Of a stretch of DNA of 64,000 nucleotides, positions 50,347 through 63,708 are shown in pieces. Positions within the stretch are counted from its first letter, which is position 1. Every line of letters starts with the position of its first letter. The stretch is from Hofstenia miamia (Eukaryota > Xenacoelomorpha > Acoela > Hofsteniidae): NCBI GenBank assembly GCA_900660155.1, contig CABFPE010000045.1:1649715-1713714 (forward strand). The letters are read 5' to 3'. Under the pieces are notes generated by a model, which saw only the letters and a list, made by a program, of their open reading frames with translations, ran no database searches and was not told where the DNA came from. Made by a program: the position numbers and the translations under genes.

Positions 50347-51672
50347 GAATATTTTTTGCTTGCTGAGAACCATTTTAAGCGTACTGTTTAACAACCAACA
50401 TCAAAAAACTTTAAATGCGCCCATAACTACCAAATTTTTGGGTAAAAGAACCCAAATATCATAAGGTATTCATCAATCATATAAAACTGCTCGAAATTGT
50501 TATGTATGTGATAAAATAACTGACCAATATTTTATCGGTGTTGTTAATATGAATCCTTGCTTCACCATGTTGTTTGTAAACCAGCATAATGCAAATCGAG
50601 GGTGTTCTATATAATATTAAGTTTTTGTTTTAAATACCAGTTTTGTTGTCATGAATAACGTAATCTTTATCCGTGTCCGTGCATGCACCTACAAATAGAA
50701 AATAAAATTATTATTAGATGTCCTCTAAGTTTTCATTTTAATACCAATTTTGAACAAAAGTAGAAATAATGCGTGTATTTTATTAAATATCGCCCTTATT
50801 TAAAATACATTCTTCGAAAAACATTGTTTTGAAATGTTTTGTTCATTTGTAAGCTAATAGTAATGATATGATGTCAGCAAAATCTTGACAGAAATTTGAC
50901 AACGTGTGTTGCTTGAGACCTCTTGATAAGGGTTAGCCATATATTTCTCAGACAATGAATCATATTTTCAATTGCAAAAAATGTCTCAATTATCAATTGC
51001 AAAATTACAAAATTATTTTCGAAGCTGAGAAAGGCTTGGGGATCTGCAAGCTTTCCAAAATAAAACTGCTAACTACAACCTAAGCATAAACAATCACAAT
51101 AGTTAAAAAAAGAACTTGAAGAAATCAATAGGAGCTAAGCCAATAATTCGTAGATCATGTGTCAGTCACAATGGGTCATTGATCAAAAATGCTTCTAGTG
51201 ATTTGGTTTATGGGTCAGGTCCAGTGAATCATTTGAAAGGCTGAAATTAGTTTAATATTTTATCTCTGCTGGGTCAATCGTATGTTAGTAGTTATTCTTC
51301 CTATATTACAAATAACAGGATCTCTGAATTTCGATTATAATACTATTACAGTTGATCTGTAATATTCTCTGCGCAGATGCAAATGTAATACAAAGGTAAA
51401 GTATATGCATATTGATAAACGAAATGCACACAAGAATGAGCTAATGAGACAACCTACATAAACTCTAAGGCTGCAAAGCAGACCAATGGCACACATTTAG
51501 TGAGCACCTATATAGTGAAAAGCATGGTTTATGTATTTGGATCCAAATCATTGAATTCTAAACACTAACAAGATGGGAAGTGCAATTTTGTAGTTGATCA
51601 GCACAGGCTGAATTTAAGCAAGAAAGTGCGATAAATATGTTTAGTAATTGATTGAATTTCACTTTGATTTAG

Positions 51673-51757
51673 CGCAAGTTCAGCCTGCTTTGGTCAATTA
51701 CAAACGTGTAATTCGCATCCTGTTAGTGTTAAAGAAATCCATAGCCCAACCAATTAA
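51673..51757 (+). CDS. candidate terminal coding exon
   Basis: Acceptor TTTCACTTTGATTTAG, one leading base, then 27 codons reading ASSACFGQLQTCNSHPVSVK to a TAA. Cysteine-containing and mixed in codon use. No partner exon identified and the family is unknown. Confidence 0.27.
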
Positions 51758-52161
51758 ACAACCCACTTTGTAAATTCAGAAAAAATCTTACATCTTACTC
51801 CATCTGAAGAAAATTTTTCAACACTAAAACTATCAACTCAGGAATAAAAGAACGCTGCACATCAAATGCAAGGGGTTGTACTACTAACATTTCGCGTCAA
51901 CTTCAATAAGTCAAATCAATGAATCTACAACGATTAAATCATAAAATGCAAAACTGTGAGATTCTACAATGTAGAATAGGAAGCCTCTATCAATATGAAC
52001 CCGAAAATGGTATATAAAACTATTAACCACATTTAGGACAAATGGGAGTGAAAGTTCACATCTAAAAATAAATATAAAAATTTAATTTGGATTTCCAATT
52101 ACTGCTGTTATGTGCAGAGTGATGCTCGAGGGGGTGGCACAAAGGGGTATTCTCTATTCTA

Positions 52162-52170
52162 GGGGGGGGN
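52162..52170. other. G run ending at a single n
   Basis: Eight G followed by n at 52170: an unresolved base or a closed gap at a homopolymer. Confidence 0.9.
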
Positions 52171-52719
52171 TTTTGAAAGTCAAGAGCATTTATTAGATGA
52201 TCAATCAACCAAATATATATATATATATACTAGGTCCATCAACAACTGCTTTGTAACTAGGGACCATGTCTACCTTGGAACAATCTTTTTACAAAATCCT
52301 GAATCATTCATTGGTGTTATTTTTGGGTGTGGTTCTCGTTAAATTTCAAATATTGGACCATGGTCTGCCTGAATCCGCTGCAAACGAGATATATAATGGC
52401 AAAATACATAATTTTGATTTTAAAATAATTGGAGAAACTCTTCAATTGTCATTTTTGCTAGTGATTTTTTAATAGTTGACTTATTTTGAAAATATGGACA
52501 TGATTTTCTGATAGATACTTCTATTCATTATTTAAAAGATTATAAAAAATTTTTTTGTTATCTATAGCTGTTTGTGTTCTTGCGTGTCCAACAAGTACGA
52601 ATATTTAAGTTGTTAGATTCTTTTAAGGAATTTATAATATTGAAATGAAGAATCATACCAGAAAATACATTTAAGAATCAAAATATCATTAGGCTAGATA
52701 TCCTAAAAATGATACTTAC

Positions 52720-52781
52720 CTCAATTCACGGTTTGAAATTTCATATTTCTTTTGTGTTTTGACGTAAATAGTATTGGGTGG
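52720..52781 (-). CDS. candidate host exon (62 bp)
   Basis: Donor TTGAG|GTAAGT is excellent; acceptor AACAAATGAG is weak. Phase 0 entry, 20 codons (PPNTIYVKTQKKYEISNREL), two bases over. It follows in phase from the candidate exon at 54538-54602. Confidence 0.33.
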
Positions 52782-53525
52782 CTCATTTGTTGAATTAATA
52801 TTGAGTGGATAGATTATTATACTTTGAGTATATTATATTGAAAGAAAGATGTTAAAATGTTTATGGCAAAACTATTTAGCAAATACTAACCCTTGTTATT
52901 TAGCTAGATTGTGTAAGAATTTGGGCAATTTGCTTTATCTTTCAAAGGAACTGAATTTTCTGAGTTTGCTGTATTCTGACTTAAATTTGACTGCACAATG
53001 GTCAAAATTTTGAAAATTTCAAAGGATTTTGAAAAAGATGAAACACTGAAATGAGCTCAGTCGAATAGGATTAACAATCATACAAAGTGTCTGTTGTTTT
53101 CATAATCAGAGGCTGCATGAAAGGTTTTTTGTCAGCTGAGTGTATTTGATAAATTTCTTGAAACCTATCCAGAAGACTGGAATGAAAGTTATATTCTTAC
53201 TAGCAGCTGCTAACGAATTGTGGATTAATATTGCAAATGCTTAATAATGAAGAATATCTCGCAGTATGCCTTAAGTATTGTAGAGAAAAAACAAAACAAT
53301 ACAAAAACAGTTATTCTGTTTTTGTGACTATTATAATGATACACTTATTTCCTATGTCACGCATAGAGCCTTATTAGGCCACCTTTCACACCATTGCGCC
53401 ACCTCTAAAAAATATGTCGGATTATCAGAAATTTGAATAAAAGGAGTTTTTACTTATATAGAACCTTTTGAGATGGTCAGACATACAAACATTAACATTA
53501 ATTTTCACCTTATATAAGGGCTACC

Positions 53526-53529
<4 letters not shown>

Positions 53530-53560
<31 letters not shown>
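53530..53560. repeat. (TA)n microsatellite
   Basis: Pure TA alternation. Confidence 0.93.
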
Positions 53561-54537
53561 GAATAAGAATTTTTTCTGTTTATTTATATATTGTAAATAG
53601 ACGAACAAATATTATTAAAAAAATTGACCCAATTTATTGAAATATTATTTTCAGGAGTGTTTAAATTGAGTTGGAAAGAGAACGTACTAGGAAAACACAT
53701 TTGTGTGTCTATAAGAATTTGATTAATTTTGTAGTCTGATGTATATTTTTAAATTAGTGAAAGATTCAAATGATGTATTTTAAGAAAATTGACACATTCC
53801 TTAAATACCAATGCTATGCATAAATATGGGTTGATTGTAAGGAGATTGCAAACTGTTACTTCCATATTTACTTAATGCATTTATTTGGTTGAGTTCATGT
53901 TTTATTGTCTAAGTCTTTGAAATTCACCCCTCAAAAATTATCTATAAATTTATTTTATTTTCTAGCATTTCTTAAGGGAGCCTTAGAAATTATCAAAAGA
54001 ATTTTTAGCAGGAAAGTTTTTTCACAGCACTAATCTGTGAAGTGCTGATTAGTTTTAGGAGCTAAATTTTGAAAATGAATAACATAACTTGAACATTTGT
54101 CCTCTAAAATCATTTTGTAACCTGAGTGTGAACAATAAAATCCTCTAAGTTCAATTTAATTTTGCGCTCAGGCTTGCTTAAATTAACAGACTATTAGTAG
54201 CCATTCACAGAGAGGAAGTCAAGTATCTTATTCCGTTAGATTCATTAATATCAATCTCATATTTCAATCAACCTTTTATTTTACTTGTTGGAGATAGTCA
54301 AGTTACTAAAAGGCAGCTATAGATTACCCTTGATAGTGTAGAAAATCATTTATCACAGACACAAAACAAACAATGCCACAAAAGTTCTATCATCATATTC
54401 ACATTTATATTGATATAGCTGATCAGGTAATTTCTTAAAAAATATAATAGAAATGTTGATAAAGTGTAAAGTGAACTATTACTGAAGTTGACTAGCCTGG
54501 ACTGTATGAATAATACTATTATGGAGAGACTGGTAAC

Positions 54538-54602
54538 CTTAACATGGAGCTGCAATTCGGGGTCGTTCTGTAGGTGACAGATTTCATACACTTCCAGTAC
54601 TT
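54538..54602 (-). CDS. candidate host exon (65 bp)
   Basis: Two leading bases, then VLEVYEICHLQNDPELQL and a few more residues, ending in phase 0 at donor GTTAAG|GTTACC. The acceptor (AAGCGTAG) is mediocre. A second frame is also open. Entry phase fits the candidate first exon at 55420-55489. Confidence 0.3.
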
Positions 54603-55419
54603 CTACGCTTTGCAATGAGAGCAACTATAGTATGAAAATTTAAAGATATGTGTTATGAAGAAGAAAGGTAGGGTGTATGTTTGGCAATATTGTTGTAGGC
54701 AGGGCAGGCCAATCGTTCCTAGAAATGTGAATCCCAAGAAGCGCGGTCCGGCCAACTCAACTTAAAGTCAATTCGACGTATTTTTATTATCTTTGCCAAA
54801 AATGTTCTTCAATTTTTCGGTCTGCTAGAGCAATGTTGAGTATCAGTGATGACACAGGTGGGGTTAGGGGTTGCCCCTCCTAAATTTTATAAGTAAAGCA
54901 ATAAAAGTGCTTTTATTTAGTCAATGTGCCGAGGAATATATGTCATCGCTGCCACATTTGAGTAAGCCTATGTTAGAAAGTTTCTTAAAATCAACAAACT
55001 GAAGCCGAAATTTAGAATATTCAAACGAATTGTTCAAAGTAAAACTAAGATAAAAAAATTTATTTATATTTCTGGATAATTTATCCATGTTTTATTGAAT
55101 AAATAGCTTTCTATATTATAGTGAGGCACTTGATTATATTAGTAGTACTTCATAAAGTGACTTAGTTAAATATATTTTGAAAAGTAAATGTACTAAAATA
55201 GACTATATTTCTCACTCATTAACAAATTAAGTTATTAGAACTGATAACCATGAAAAATTGCGACACCTATCACTATTAAATTTCCGTTTTAATTGAATTG
55301 AAAAAAAATCTTTAGAAATTGTCTTAGGTATTGCGTGATAGTCAAATACACTGAGAGATATAAATTTATTCAAATAGTTCCTAAATAAATTACTCTTTTG
55401 AAATAAAACTGCTGAATAC

Positions 55420-55489
55420 CTACTCGTTTTTCTGCATTGCGATTACTGAGACGTGCTGACCTGAGCCTAGCCACTATGTTGCGGTGCAT
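55420..55489 (-). CDS. candidate first coding exon (left arm)
   Basis: ATG, then 23 codons (MHRNIVARLRSARLSNRNAE) and donor GTAG|GTATTC, leaving one base. The product is strongly basic, and G+C is higher than in the flanking DNA. The exon after it in phase would be 54538-54602, then 52720-52781. The mirrored arm carries the same sequence at 63639-63708. Family not recognised. Confidence 0.37.
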
Positions 55490-56590
55490 AGAATGATTTA
55501 TATGCTACAACATTAATATTATTGAGTACGAGCTTTTTCAACAAAAGTAAGATCTGCATTTCAGTAAAGTATTCAATGGGTGTTTTTTATTAGTATTCAT
55601 CTGAAATCTATAGCATTGGCCAGAAGCGTTCCACTTTACAAATTGCTTTTAAGATCTTTCCAAGCAAATGACGTTCTGTATTATTAGGATACTAAAAAAT
55701 AAAATGTGATAAATGATAAAACCATGGTTGTATATAAAGTTAGGCCTAACATTATTGAGCTACTGCTCTCATTTGGAATGTTACGCTTTAATTTTAGCAA
55801 TTGATAATTGCCAGCTTTCAATCTAGATTTTATAAGCCTATGTGAGGATTAAACCAGATATGTCGATGTTACAACACCAAATTCTTGAATTAGTTCAACA
55901 GATTTTACAGGAAAAGATTCACTGATTCTAGGAGATCATCGTAGTTATGTCAGCATTAAAATAGAGGCCTTGAGAAATCAACAAGTGTGTCCATAAATTT
56001 ATTTTCTTTGATCTAGATCAACTCCATATTCATGGAATTACGAATAGGCTTCAAATCAAACAACAAATTTATAGTTGAAAGCAGAGATGCAACATCGATT
56101 TAATTCTAATCAACGTTAAGGTCGAGTTCAAGGTTTTAACCGAGATCAGATTGCGCAATAATATATCTTTTTTAAAAAACATGTATTAAGTGTTTTGAAT
56201 TTATATCATTACCACACATATTGGTTGTATTAGTGCAATGTCTTTCAAAATCACTCTTTGTGAGTATATTAGTATTTTTAGTGTTAAGGGTATCTGAAAA
56301 CAAATTAAGAATAGCATTTATTTAATGCTAGCACAAAATTTTGAACAAAATAAGTTCCAAACAAGTTTATTACATTTCAATGAAAAGACCACTGTTAATA
56401 ACTACCCTTCTGCATTTTGGAGCGTTTGTCTGTTGATAACAGCTTGAGTGCAACGAATACATGCTCAACTAATGCTTGAGTGGTGGGCATCGCATCTAAG
56501 AAATGCACAGAATCCCTAATAAGGGAGATTTTTGCGAGATTCTAGTTGATTCAATGCTGATCGTACAGTAAATGTACTTCCGTTTCTTTT

Positions 56591-56680
56591 TTATTGCTGG
56601 TCATAATTGCCAATTGTGCCTCCCTGTGTGTTATCAACAACCTTTGACTTCTTTGTTTTTGGAGAAGGAGCTTCTACTGC
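56591..56680 (-). CDS. candidate terminal exon (left arm)
   Basis: Acceptor ACCTGTCCCAG, then AVEAPSPKTKKSKVVDNTQG and about nine more residues to TAA. The lysine-rich, hydrophilic end suits a protein tail. The mirror copy is at 62448-62537. No upstream exon established. Confidence 0.33.
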   Translation of the reverse strand, partial: AVEAPSPKTKKSKVVDNTQGGTIGNYDQQ

Positions 56681-57174
56681 CTGGGACAGGTGAATTTTCA
56701 ATGCAAACACATTTAAATAGCTTTCTGCTGAGCAGATAAAAGTAAGCGGCTTTTAGAGTCAACCCACATTTTTAATTTGTGAAAAACGTATTTGTGCATC
56801 ATCGAGATTGAGTTCAGATAATCAAGGTTTTTAAAAATTATTTAAAACAAAAAAGCAAGACATTATCCTCTGAGATAGATCCACACTATTGTCCATTGTA
56901 TGTCAGAATATAGTAAGAAAGTTCAATAATGGAATTCCTGAAAGAACTTCACATAGAATTTAATCTAAGAAAAATATTGCTTAACATAGACCAACAATAA
57001 TAATAATAACTCAGACAATAAGATGCAGGTAAAGCATGCCCCTCAAAGACCGTACTATGGAGGAATTTTAGAAGCCTGTGATCATGCGAAAATATTCATG
57101 CCTTTTAACTTCTAGTGAATAATGTATGTAGGACATTTACTTGCATTGATTGTCCAATAGTTAATAATTACATA

Positions 57175-57315
57175 TTATTTGTAAACACTACGTATCTCAG
57201 TTGATACATCCTTGCGGGACCAGATATTTAAGAGCCGTTTCCGTCCCATGATGTCTTGAGCTGCAATTTCGGGCCTGGTCTCTTGAGTTCCTTGTATTAT
57301 CAAATGCAGACGAAT
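57175..57315 (-). CDS. short coding-like frame (left arm)
   Basis: 46 open codons to TAA containing ETRPEIAAQDIMGRKRLLNI. G+C-richer than its surroundings, with mixed codons. No clear acceptor or ATG at its start. Mirror at 61813-61953. Unknown. Confidence 0.25.
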   Translation of the reverse strand: MRLHLIIQGTQETRPEIAAQDIMGRKRLLNIWSRKDVSTEIRSVYK

Positions 57316-57728
57316 TTAATTTTGTCATAAATTTTGAAAGATAAAACATATTAGATAAAATACAATAAATAATCAATGAATTATCACTTGAATAAAAGAT
57401 GAAAAATATATTTAGTTCGTATTCAGGAATATTCTTTGGTTTCAGACCCATTCCATCCCATCTCGATTCTAATGTCATTTTTCTATTTTTTCTTATCCTA
57501 GTGTCTGTTGACGGTACTACGGGACAGAAGCATTTCAGACTAGAAAGTAGGTATACAGTATAATTTCTCATTTTATAGTAACATAAAATGTATAAGTGAG
57601 TAAAAATTTATAAAAAGTTTGCTATTGTTACATTTGAGACATTGCTCTGATGCTGAAATCGAACTTTTGCCGGCAGTTAGCCACTGGTGTATAGGCAACC
57701 AAATCCACCCGGTGGCCCACCGTTTCTG

Positions 57729-57749
57729 CCACTGGTGGTCCACCAGTGG
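57729..57749. repeat. 21-bp palindrome (left arm)
   Basis: CCACTGGTGG and its reverse complement around a single central base. Mirror at 61380-61400. It lies in a locally GC-rich patch (57650-57780). Confidence 0.85.
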
Positions 57750-58730
57750 TTGGCCACATGAGTAAGGAAGAGTGGCCACACTCAGCTGACCTGATACAGA
57801 TAACCTTTTAAGAAGAGTTGTGTAAGACTAGAGCCCTACTTAGATTGAGAAGTAAGAATCCCTAAATCTTGGGTGCAAGTGGTGAACCTAATTGCAAAGC
57901 AAAATAACCTAAGCTCAGTGCATTTCTCATCTCGTGCAATTTAGGTGAAAGCAATAATGATAAATTTCGTTACGGATGAATAGCAGTACAATTGCCCTAA
58001 TCGTTTACATAACCTAGTTAAAGGATGGCCATTAACCAGCTTGTCCGCCAAATGGGTGTTCTTTAACGACGCAGTTGAAAAATTAGAAACACTTTTTATA
58101 AAAAGTGACAGTCAAAAGAAAATAAGTAAAATGAATTTACTGAAAATCATTCGATCCAACATTGAATAAATCGCACATATTTATACAAACCAAACTGGTG
58201 AAGGAATCAACATGAATGAATAAAACAGGTTCTGTACAATAATCTTTTAAGCTAACAAAATTAGGCCTACTGCGTAATAATTTAACGGAAATAATTAAGC
58301 TAAAATTGCACAGTTTATAAAGTTGTAAATTTATTAATGTTGAAATTAAAATAGATAATTGATGCAGTTATACCACAATATATATAAAGGTACTCTGGCA
58401 TACGTTATCTGATATATATGGGCATTAAGTATATAGAGGGTGGTACTTATTATGTTAAATTCTGATATTAGAAATGGCTTATGCAGGTAGTTTACTGACA
58501 CTGATAAAAAAATGGTAAAAATCTTTCATATTCCAGCAGAAATCAGTAGTTTTGATGTAGCTGCAATTGGACCTTATTTTCACTGGAAGGAAACTAAAAA
58601 TAATATCTGATATTGAAAACTCCCAAATATATTTAAAATGTCAAAAATGGTTGAAAACGCATTTATAGTGGCTGAAATGGCATATAAATCAAATTTTTTT
58701 ACAATATTGTTTCTCATTTTCATATACTTA

Positions 58731-59075
58731 GGGTGGTCAAAAAGTTTTGAGACTGCTGTTTTTCACTAAAGAATCCNTCCCCCACAAATATGCCTTTGGG
58801 CAAACAATAATCTGTGCACGATAATTATTGAAAAAAGGAAAATGGAGTGCGAACGTAAGTCGTATCGTTTTTTTATTGAGACAATGAGACGAAACGGGGA
58901 ATCAGCATCCCATATCTATGATTTATTAAATGGTGCGTGGAACGGAGAAGCACCCTCACGTGCAACGGTGTTTCGTATTTATAAAGAACTGGATAATGGA
59001 GTGCGTCAGTCTTTTGAAGAGGCAGACCGAATCGGGAGACCATCATCAATTTGTTGTCCAACCAACATCGATTTG
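58731..59075 (+). mobile_element. mariner element, 5' part (left arm)
   Basis: Starts after TA with GGGTGGTCAAAAAGTTTTGA, a mariner-type end. At 58842 a frame begins MECERKSYRFFIETMRRNG and continues with a helix-turn-helix pair (ESASHIYDLLNG, SRATVFRIYKELDNG) and GRPSS, the layout of the mariner transposase amino-terminal domain. It stays open for 78 codons and then runs into the gap, so the catalytic part cannot be seen. The copy looks young. Confidence 0.85.
58777..58777. other. single n in mariner 5' region
   Basis: Its mirror in the other arm, 60352, is also n. The two arms differ by 22 bp immediately beside it. Confidence 0.98.
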
Positions 59076-60075
59076 NNNNNNNNNNNNNNNNNNNNNNNNN
59101 NNNNNNNNNNNNNNNNNNNNNNNNNNNNNNNNNNNNNNNNNNNNNNNNNNNNNNNNNNNNNNNNNNNNNNNNNNNNNNNNNNNNNNNNNNNNNNNNNNNN
59201 NNNNNNNNNNNNNNNNNNNNNNNNNNNNNNNNNNNNNNNNNNNNNNNNNNNNNNNNNNNNNNNNNNNNNNNNNNNNNNNNNNNNNNNNNNNNNNNNNNNN
59301 NNNNNNNNNNNNNNNNNNNNNNNNNNNNNNNNNNNNNNNNNNNNNNNNNNNNNNNNNNNNNNNNNNNNNNNNNNNNNNNNNNNNNNNNNNNNNNNNNNNN
59401 NNNNNNNNNNNNNNNNNNNNNNNNNNNNNNNNNNNNNNNNNNNNNNNNNNNNNNNNNNNNNNNNNNNNNNNNNNNNNNNNNNNNNNNNNNNNNNNNNNNN
59501 NNNNNNNNNNNNNNNNNNNNNNNNNNNNNNNNNNNNNNNNNNNNNNNNNNNNNNNNNNNNNNNNNNNNNNNNNNNNNNNNNNNNNNNNNNNNNNNNNNNN
59601 NNNNNNNNNNNNNNNNNNNNNNNNNNNNNNNNNNNNNNNNNNNNNNNNNNNNNNNNNNNNNNNNNNNNNNNNNNNNNNNNNNNNNNNNNNNNNNNNNNNN
59701 NNNNNNNNNNNNNNNNNNNNNNNNNNNNNNNNNNNNNNNNNNNNNNNNNNNNNNNNNNNNNNNNNNNNNNNNNNNNNNNNNNNNNNNNNNNNNNNNNNNN
59801 NNNNNNNNNNNNNNNNNNNNNNNNNNNNNNNNNNNNNNNNNNNNNNNNNNNNNNNNNNNNNNNNNNNNNNNNNNNNNNNNNNNNNNNNNNNNNNNNNNNN
59901 NNNNNNNNNNNNNNNNNNNNNNNNNNNNNNNNNNNNNNNNNNNNNNNNNNNNNNNNNNNNNNNNNNNNNNNNNNNNNNNNNNNNNNNNNNNNNNNNNNNN
60001 NNNNNNNNNNNNNNNNNNNNNNNNNNNNNNNNNNNNNNNNNNNNNNNNNNNNNNNNNNNNNNNNNNNNNNNNNNN
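59076..60075. other. scaffold gap of 1000 N at the axis
   Basis: Both edges stop at the same base of the mariner sequence (CATCGATTTG on the left, its reverse complement on the right). Confidence 0.99.
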
Positions 60076-60398
60076 CAAATCGATGTTGGTTGGACAACAA
60101 ATTGATGATGGTCTCCCGATTCGGTCTGCCTCTTCAAAAGACTGACGCACTCCATTATCCAGTTCTTTATAAATACGAAACACCGTTGCACGTGAGGGTG
60201 CTTCTCCGTTCCACGCACCATTTAATAAATCATAGATATGGGATGCTGATTCCCCGTTTCGTCTCATTGTCTCAATAAAAAAACGATACGACTTACGTTC
60301 GCACTCCATTTTCCTTTTTTCAATAATTATCGTGCACAGATTATTGTTTGCNGGATTCTTTAGTGAAAAACAGCAGTCTCAAAACTTTTTGACCACCC
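60076..60398 (-). mobile_element. mariner element, 5' part (right arm)
   Basis: Reverse complement of 58731-59075, minus 22 bp near 60352. Transposase start at 60309 reading leftward into the gap. Confidence 0.85.
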
Positions 60399-61812
60399 TA
60401 AGTATATGAAAATGAGAAACAATATTGTAAAAAAATTTGATTTATATGCCATTTCAGCCACTATAAATGCGTTTTCAACCATTTTTGACATTTTAAATAT
60501 ATTTGGGAGTTTTCAATATCAGATATTATTTTTAGTTTCCTTCCAGTGAAAATAAGGTCCAATTGCAGCTACATCAAAACTACTGATTTCTGCTGGAATA
60601 TGAAAGATTTTTACCATTTTTTTATCAGTGTCAGTAAACTACCTGCATAAGCCATTTCTAATATCAGAATTTAACATAATAAGTACCACCCTCTATATAC
60701 TTAATGCCCATATATATCAGATAACGTATGCCAGAGTACCTTTATATATATTGTGGTATAACTGCATCAATTATCTATTTTAATTTCAACATTAATAAAT
60801 TTAGTTCTTTATAAACTGTGCAATTTTAGCTTAATTATTTCCGTTAAATTATTACGCAGTAGGCCTAATTTTGTTAGCTTAAAAGATTATTGTACAGAAC
60901 CTGTTTTATTCATTCATGTTGATTCCTTCACCAGTTTGGTTTGTATAAATATGTGCGATTTATTCAATGTTGGATCGAATGATTTTCAGTAAATTCATTT
61001 TACTTATTTTCTTTTGACTGTCACTTTTTATAAAAAGTGTTTCTAATTTTTCAACTGCGTCGTTAAAGAACACCCATTTGGCGGACAAGCTGGTTAATGG
61101 CCATCCTTTAACTAGGTTATGTAAACGATTAGGGCAATTGTACTGCTATTCATCCGTAACGAAATTTATCATTATTGCTTTCACCTAAATTGCACGAGAT
61201 GAGAAATGCACTGAGCTTAGGTTATTTTGCTTTGCAATTAGGTTCACCACTTGCACCCAAGATTTAGGGATTCTTACTTCTCAATCTAAGTAGGGCTCTA
61301 GTCTTACACAACTCTTCTTAAAAGGTTATCTGTATCAGGTCAGCTGAGTGTGGCCACTCTTCCTTACTCATGTGGCCAACCACTGGTGGACCACCAGTGG
61401 CAGAAACGGTGGGCCACCGGGTGGATTTGGTTGCCTATACACCAGTGGCTAACTGCCGGCAAAAGTTCGATTTCAGCATCAGAGCAATGTCTCAAATGTA
61501 ACAATAGCAAACTTTTTATAAATTTTTACTCACTTATACATTTTATGTTACTATAAAATGAGAAATTATACTGTATACCTACTTTCTAGTCTGAAATGCT
61601 TCTGTCCCGTAGTACCGTCAACAGACACTAGGATAAGAAAAAATAGAAAAATGACATTAGAATCGAGATGGGATGGAATGGGTCTGAAACCAAAGAATAT
61701 TCCTGAATACGAACTAAATATATTTTTCATCTTTTATTCAAGTGATAATTCATTGATTATTTATTGTATTTTATCTAATAGTTTTATCTTTCAAAATTTA
61801 TGACAAAATTAA

Positions 61813-61953
61813 ATTCGTCTGCATTTGATAATACAAGGAACTCAAGAGACCAGGCCCGAAATTGCAGCTCAAGACATCATGGGACGGAAACGGCTCTTAA
61901 ATATCTGGTCCCGCAAGGATGTATCAACTGAGATACGTAGTGTTTACAAATAA
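61813..61953 (+). CDS. short coding-like frame (right arm)
   Basis: Mirror of 57175-57315, same 46-codon reading. Confidence 0.25.
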   Translation: MRLHLIIQGTQETRPEIAAQDIMGRKRLLNIWSRKDVSTEIRSVYK

Positions 61954-62447
61954 TATGTAATTATTAACTATTGGACAATCAATGCAAGTAAATGTCCTAC
62001 ATACATTATTCACTAGAAGTTAAAAGGCATGAATATTTTCGCATGATCACAGGCTTCTAAAATTCCTCCATAGTACGGTCTTTGAGGGGCATGCTTTACC
62101 TGCATCTTATTGTCTGAGTTATTATTATTATTGTTGGTCTATGTTAAGCAATATTTTTCTTAGATTAAATTCTATGTGAAGTTCTTTCAGGAATTCCATT
62201 ATTGAACTTTCTTACTATATTCTGACATACAATGGACAATAGTGTGGATCTATCTCAGAGGATAATGTCTTGCTTTTTTGTTTTAAATAATTTTTAAAAA
62301 CCTTGATTATCTGAACTCAATCTCGATGATGCACAAATACGTTTTTCACAAATTAAAAATGTGGGTTGACTCTAAAAGCCGCTTACTTTTATCTGCTCAG
62401 CAGAAAGCTATTTAAATGTGTTTGCATTGAAAATTCACCTGTCCCAG

Positions 62448-62537
62448 GCAGTAGAAGCTCCTTCTCCAAAAACAAAGAAGTCAAAGGTTGTTGATAACAC
62501 ACAGGGAGGCACAATTGGCAATTATGACCAGCAATAA
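62448..62537 (+). CDS. candidate terminal exon (right arm)
   Basis: Mirror of 56591-56680, same acceptor and stop. A polyadenylation-type AATAAA lies about 270 bases downstream. Confidence 0.33.
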   Translation, partial: AVEAPSPKTKKSKVVDNTQGGTIGNYDQQ

Positions 62538-63638
62538 AAAAGAAACGGAAGTACATTTACTGTACGATCAGCATTGAATCAACTAGAATCTCGCAAAAAT
62601 CTCCCTTATTAGGGATTCTGTGCATTTCTTAGATGCGATGCCCACCACTCAAGCATTAGTTGAGCATGTATTCGTTGCACTCAAGCTGTTATCAACAGAC
62701 AAACGCTCCAAAATGCAGAAGGGTAGTTATTAACAGTGGTCTTTTCATTGAAATGTAATAAACTTGTTTGGAACTTATTTTGTTCAAAATTTTGTGCTAG
62801 CATTAAATAAATGCTATTCTTAATTTGTTTTCAGATACCCTTAACACTAAAAATACTAATATACTCACAAAGAGTGATTTTGAAAGACATTGCACTAATA
62901 CAACCAATATGTGTGGTAATGATATAAATTCAAAACACTTAATACATGTTTTTTAAAAAAGATATATTATTGCGCAATCTGATCTCGGTTAAAACCTTGA
63001 ACTCGACCTTAACGTTGATTAGAATTAAATCGATGTTGCATCTCTGCTTTCAACTATAAATTTGTTGTTTGATTTGAAGCCTATTCGTAATTCCATGAAT
63101 ATGGAGTTGATCTAGATCAAAGAAAATAAATTTATGGACACACTTGTTGATTTCTCAAGGCCTCTATTTTAATGCTGACATAACTACGATGATCTCCTAG
63201 AATCAGTGAATCTTTTCCTGTAAAATCTGTTGAACTAATTCAAGAATTTGGTGTTGTAACATCGACATATCTGGTTTAATCCTCACATAGGCTTATAAAA
63301 TCTAGATTGAAAGCTGGCAATTATCAATTGCTAAAATTAAAGCGTAACATTCCAAATGAGAGCAGTAGCTCAATAATGTTAGGCCTAACTTTATATACAA
63401 CCATGGTTTTATCATTTATCACATTTTATTTTTTAGTATCCTAATAATACAGAACGTCATTTGCTTGGAAAGATCTTAAAAGCAATTTGTAAAGTGGAAC
63501 GCTTCTGGCCAATGCTATAGATTTCAGATGAATACTAATAAAAAACACCCATTGAATACTTTACTGAAATGCAGATCTTACTTTTGTTGAAAAAGCTCGT
63601 ACTCAATAATATTAATGTTGTAGCATATAAATCATTCT

Positions 63639-63708
63639 ATGCACCGCAACATAGTGGCTAGGCTCAGGTCAGCACGTCTCAGTAATCGCAATGCAGAAAA
63701 ACGAGTAG
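63639..63708 (+). CDS. candidate first coding exon (right arm)
   Basis: Mirror of 55420-55489. If the arm is real, its later exons would lie beyond the window. Confidence 0.33.

Larger units (their letters stand above)
55128..59075. repeat. left arm of giant inverted repeat
   Basis: The whole arm is mirrored by 60076-64000. Positions pair with a constant sum (119151 next to the gap, 119129 beyond the single n, 119128 beyond about 57340). That leaves a 22-bp difference beside the n at 58777, a one-base indel near 57340/61780, and a three-base change at 58323-58325. Everything else I compared is identical. The arm may extend further left, since the window ends at its mirror point. Confidence 0.97.

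Noticed and set aside
57573-57779. 68-codon frame in both arms (MATLPYSCGQPLVDHQ...)
   Set aside because: It mostly translates a GC-rich patch built around a 21-bp palindrome and has no splice or family support.
58842-60309. Frames of 364-478 codons across the 1000-N gap
   Set aside because: Only the mariner 5' portion at each end is real sequence. The length comes from the N run, and continuity across the gap cannot be assumed.
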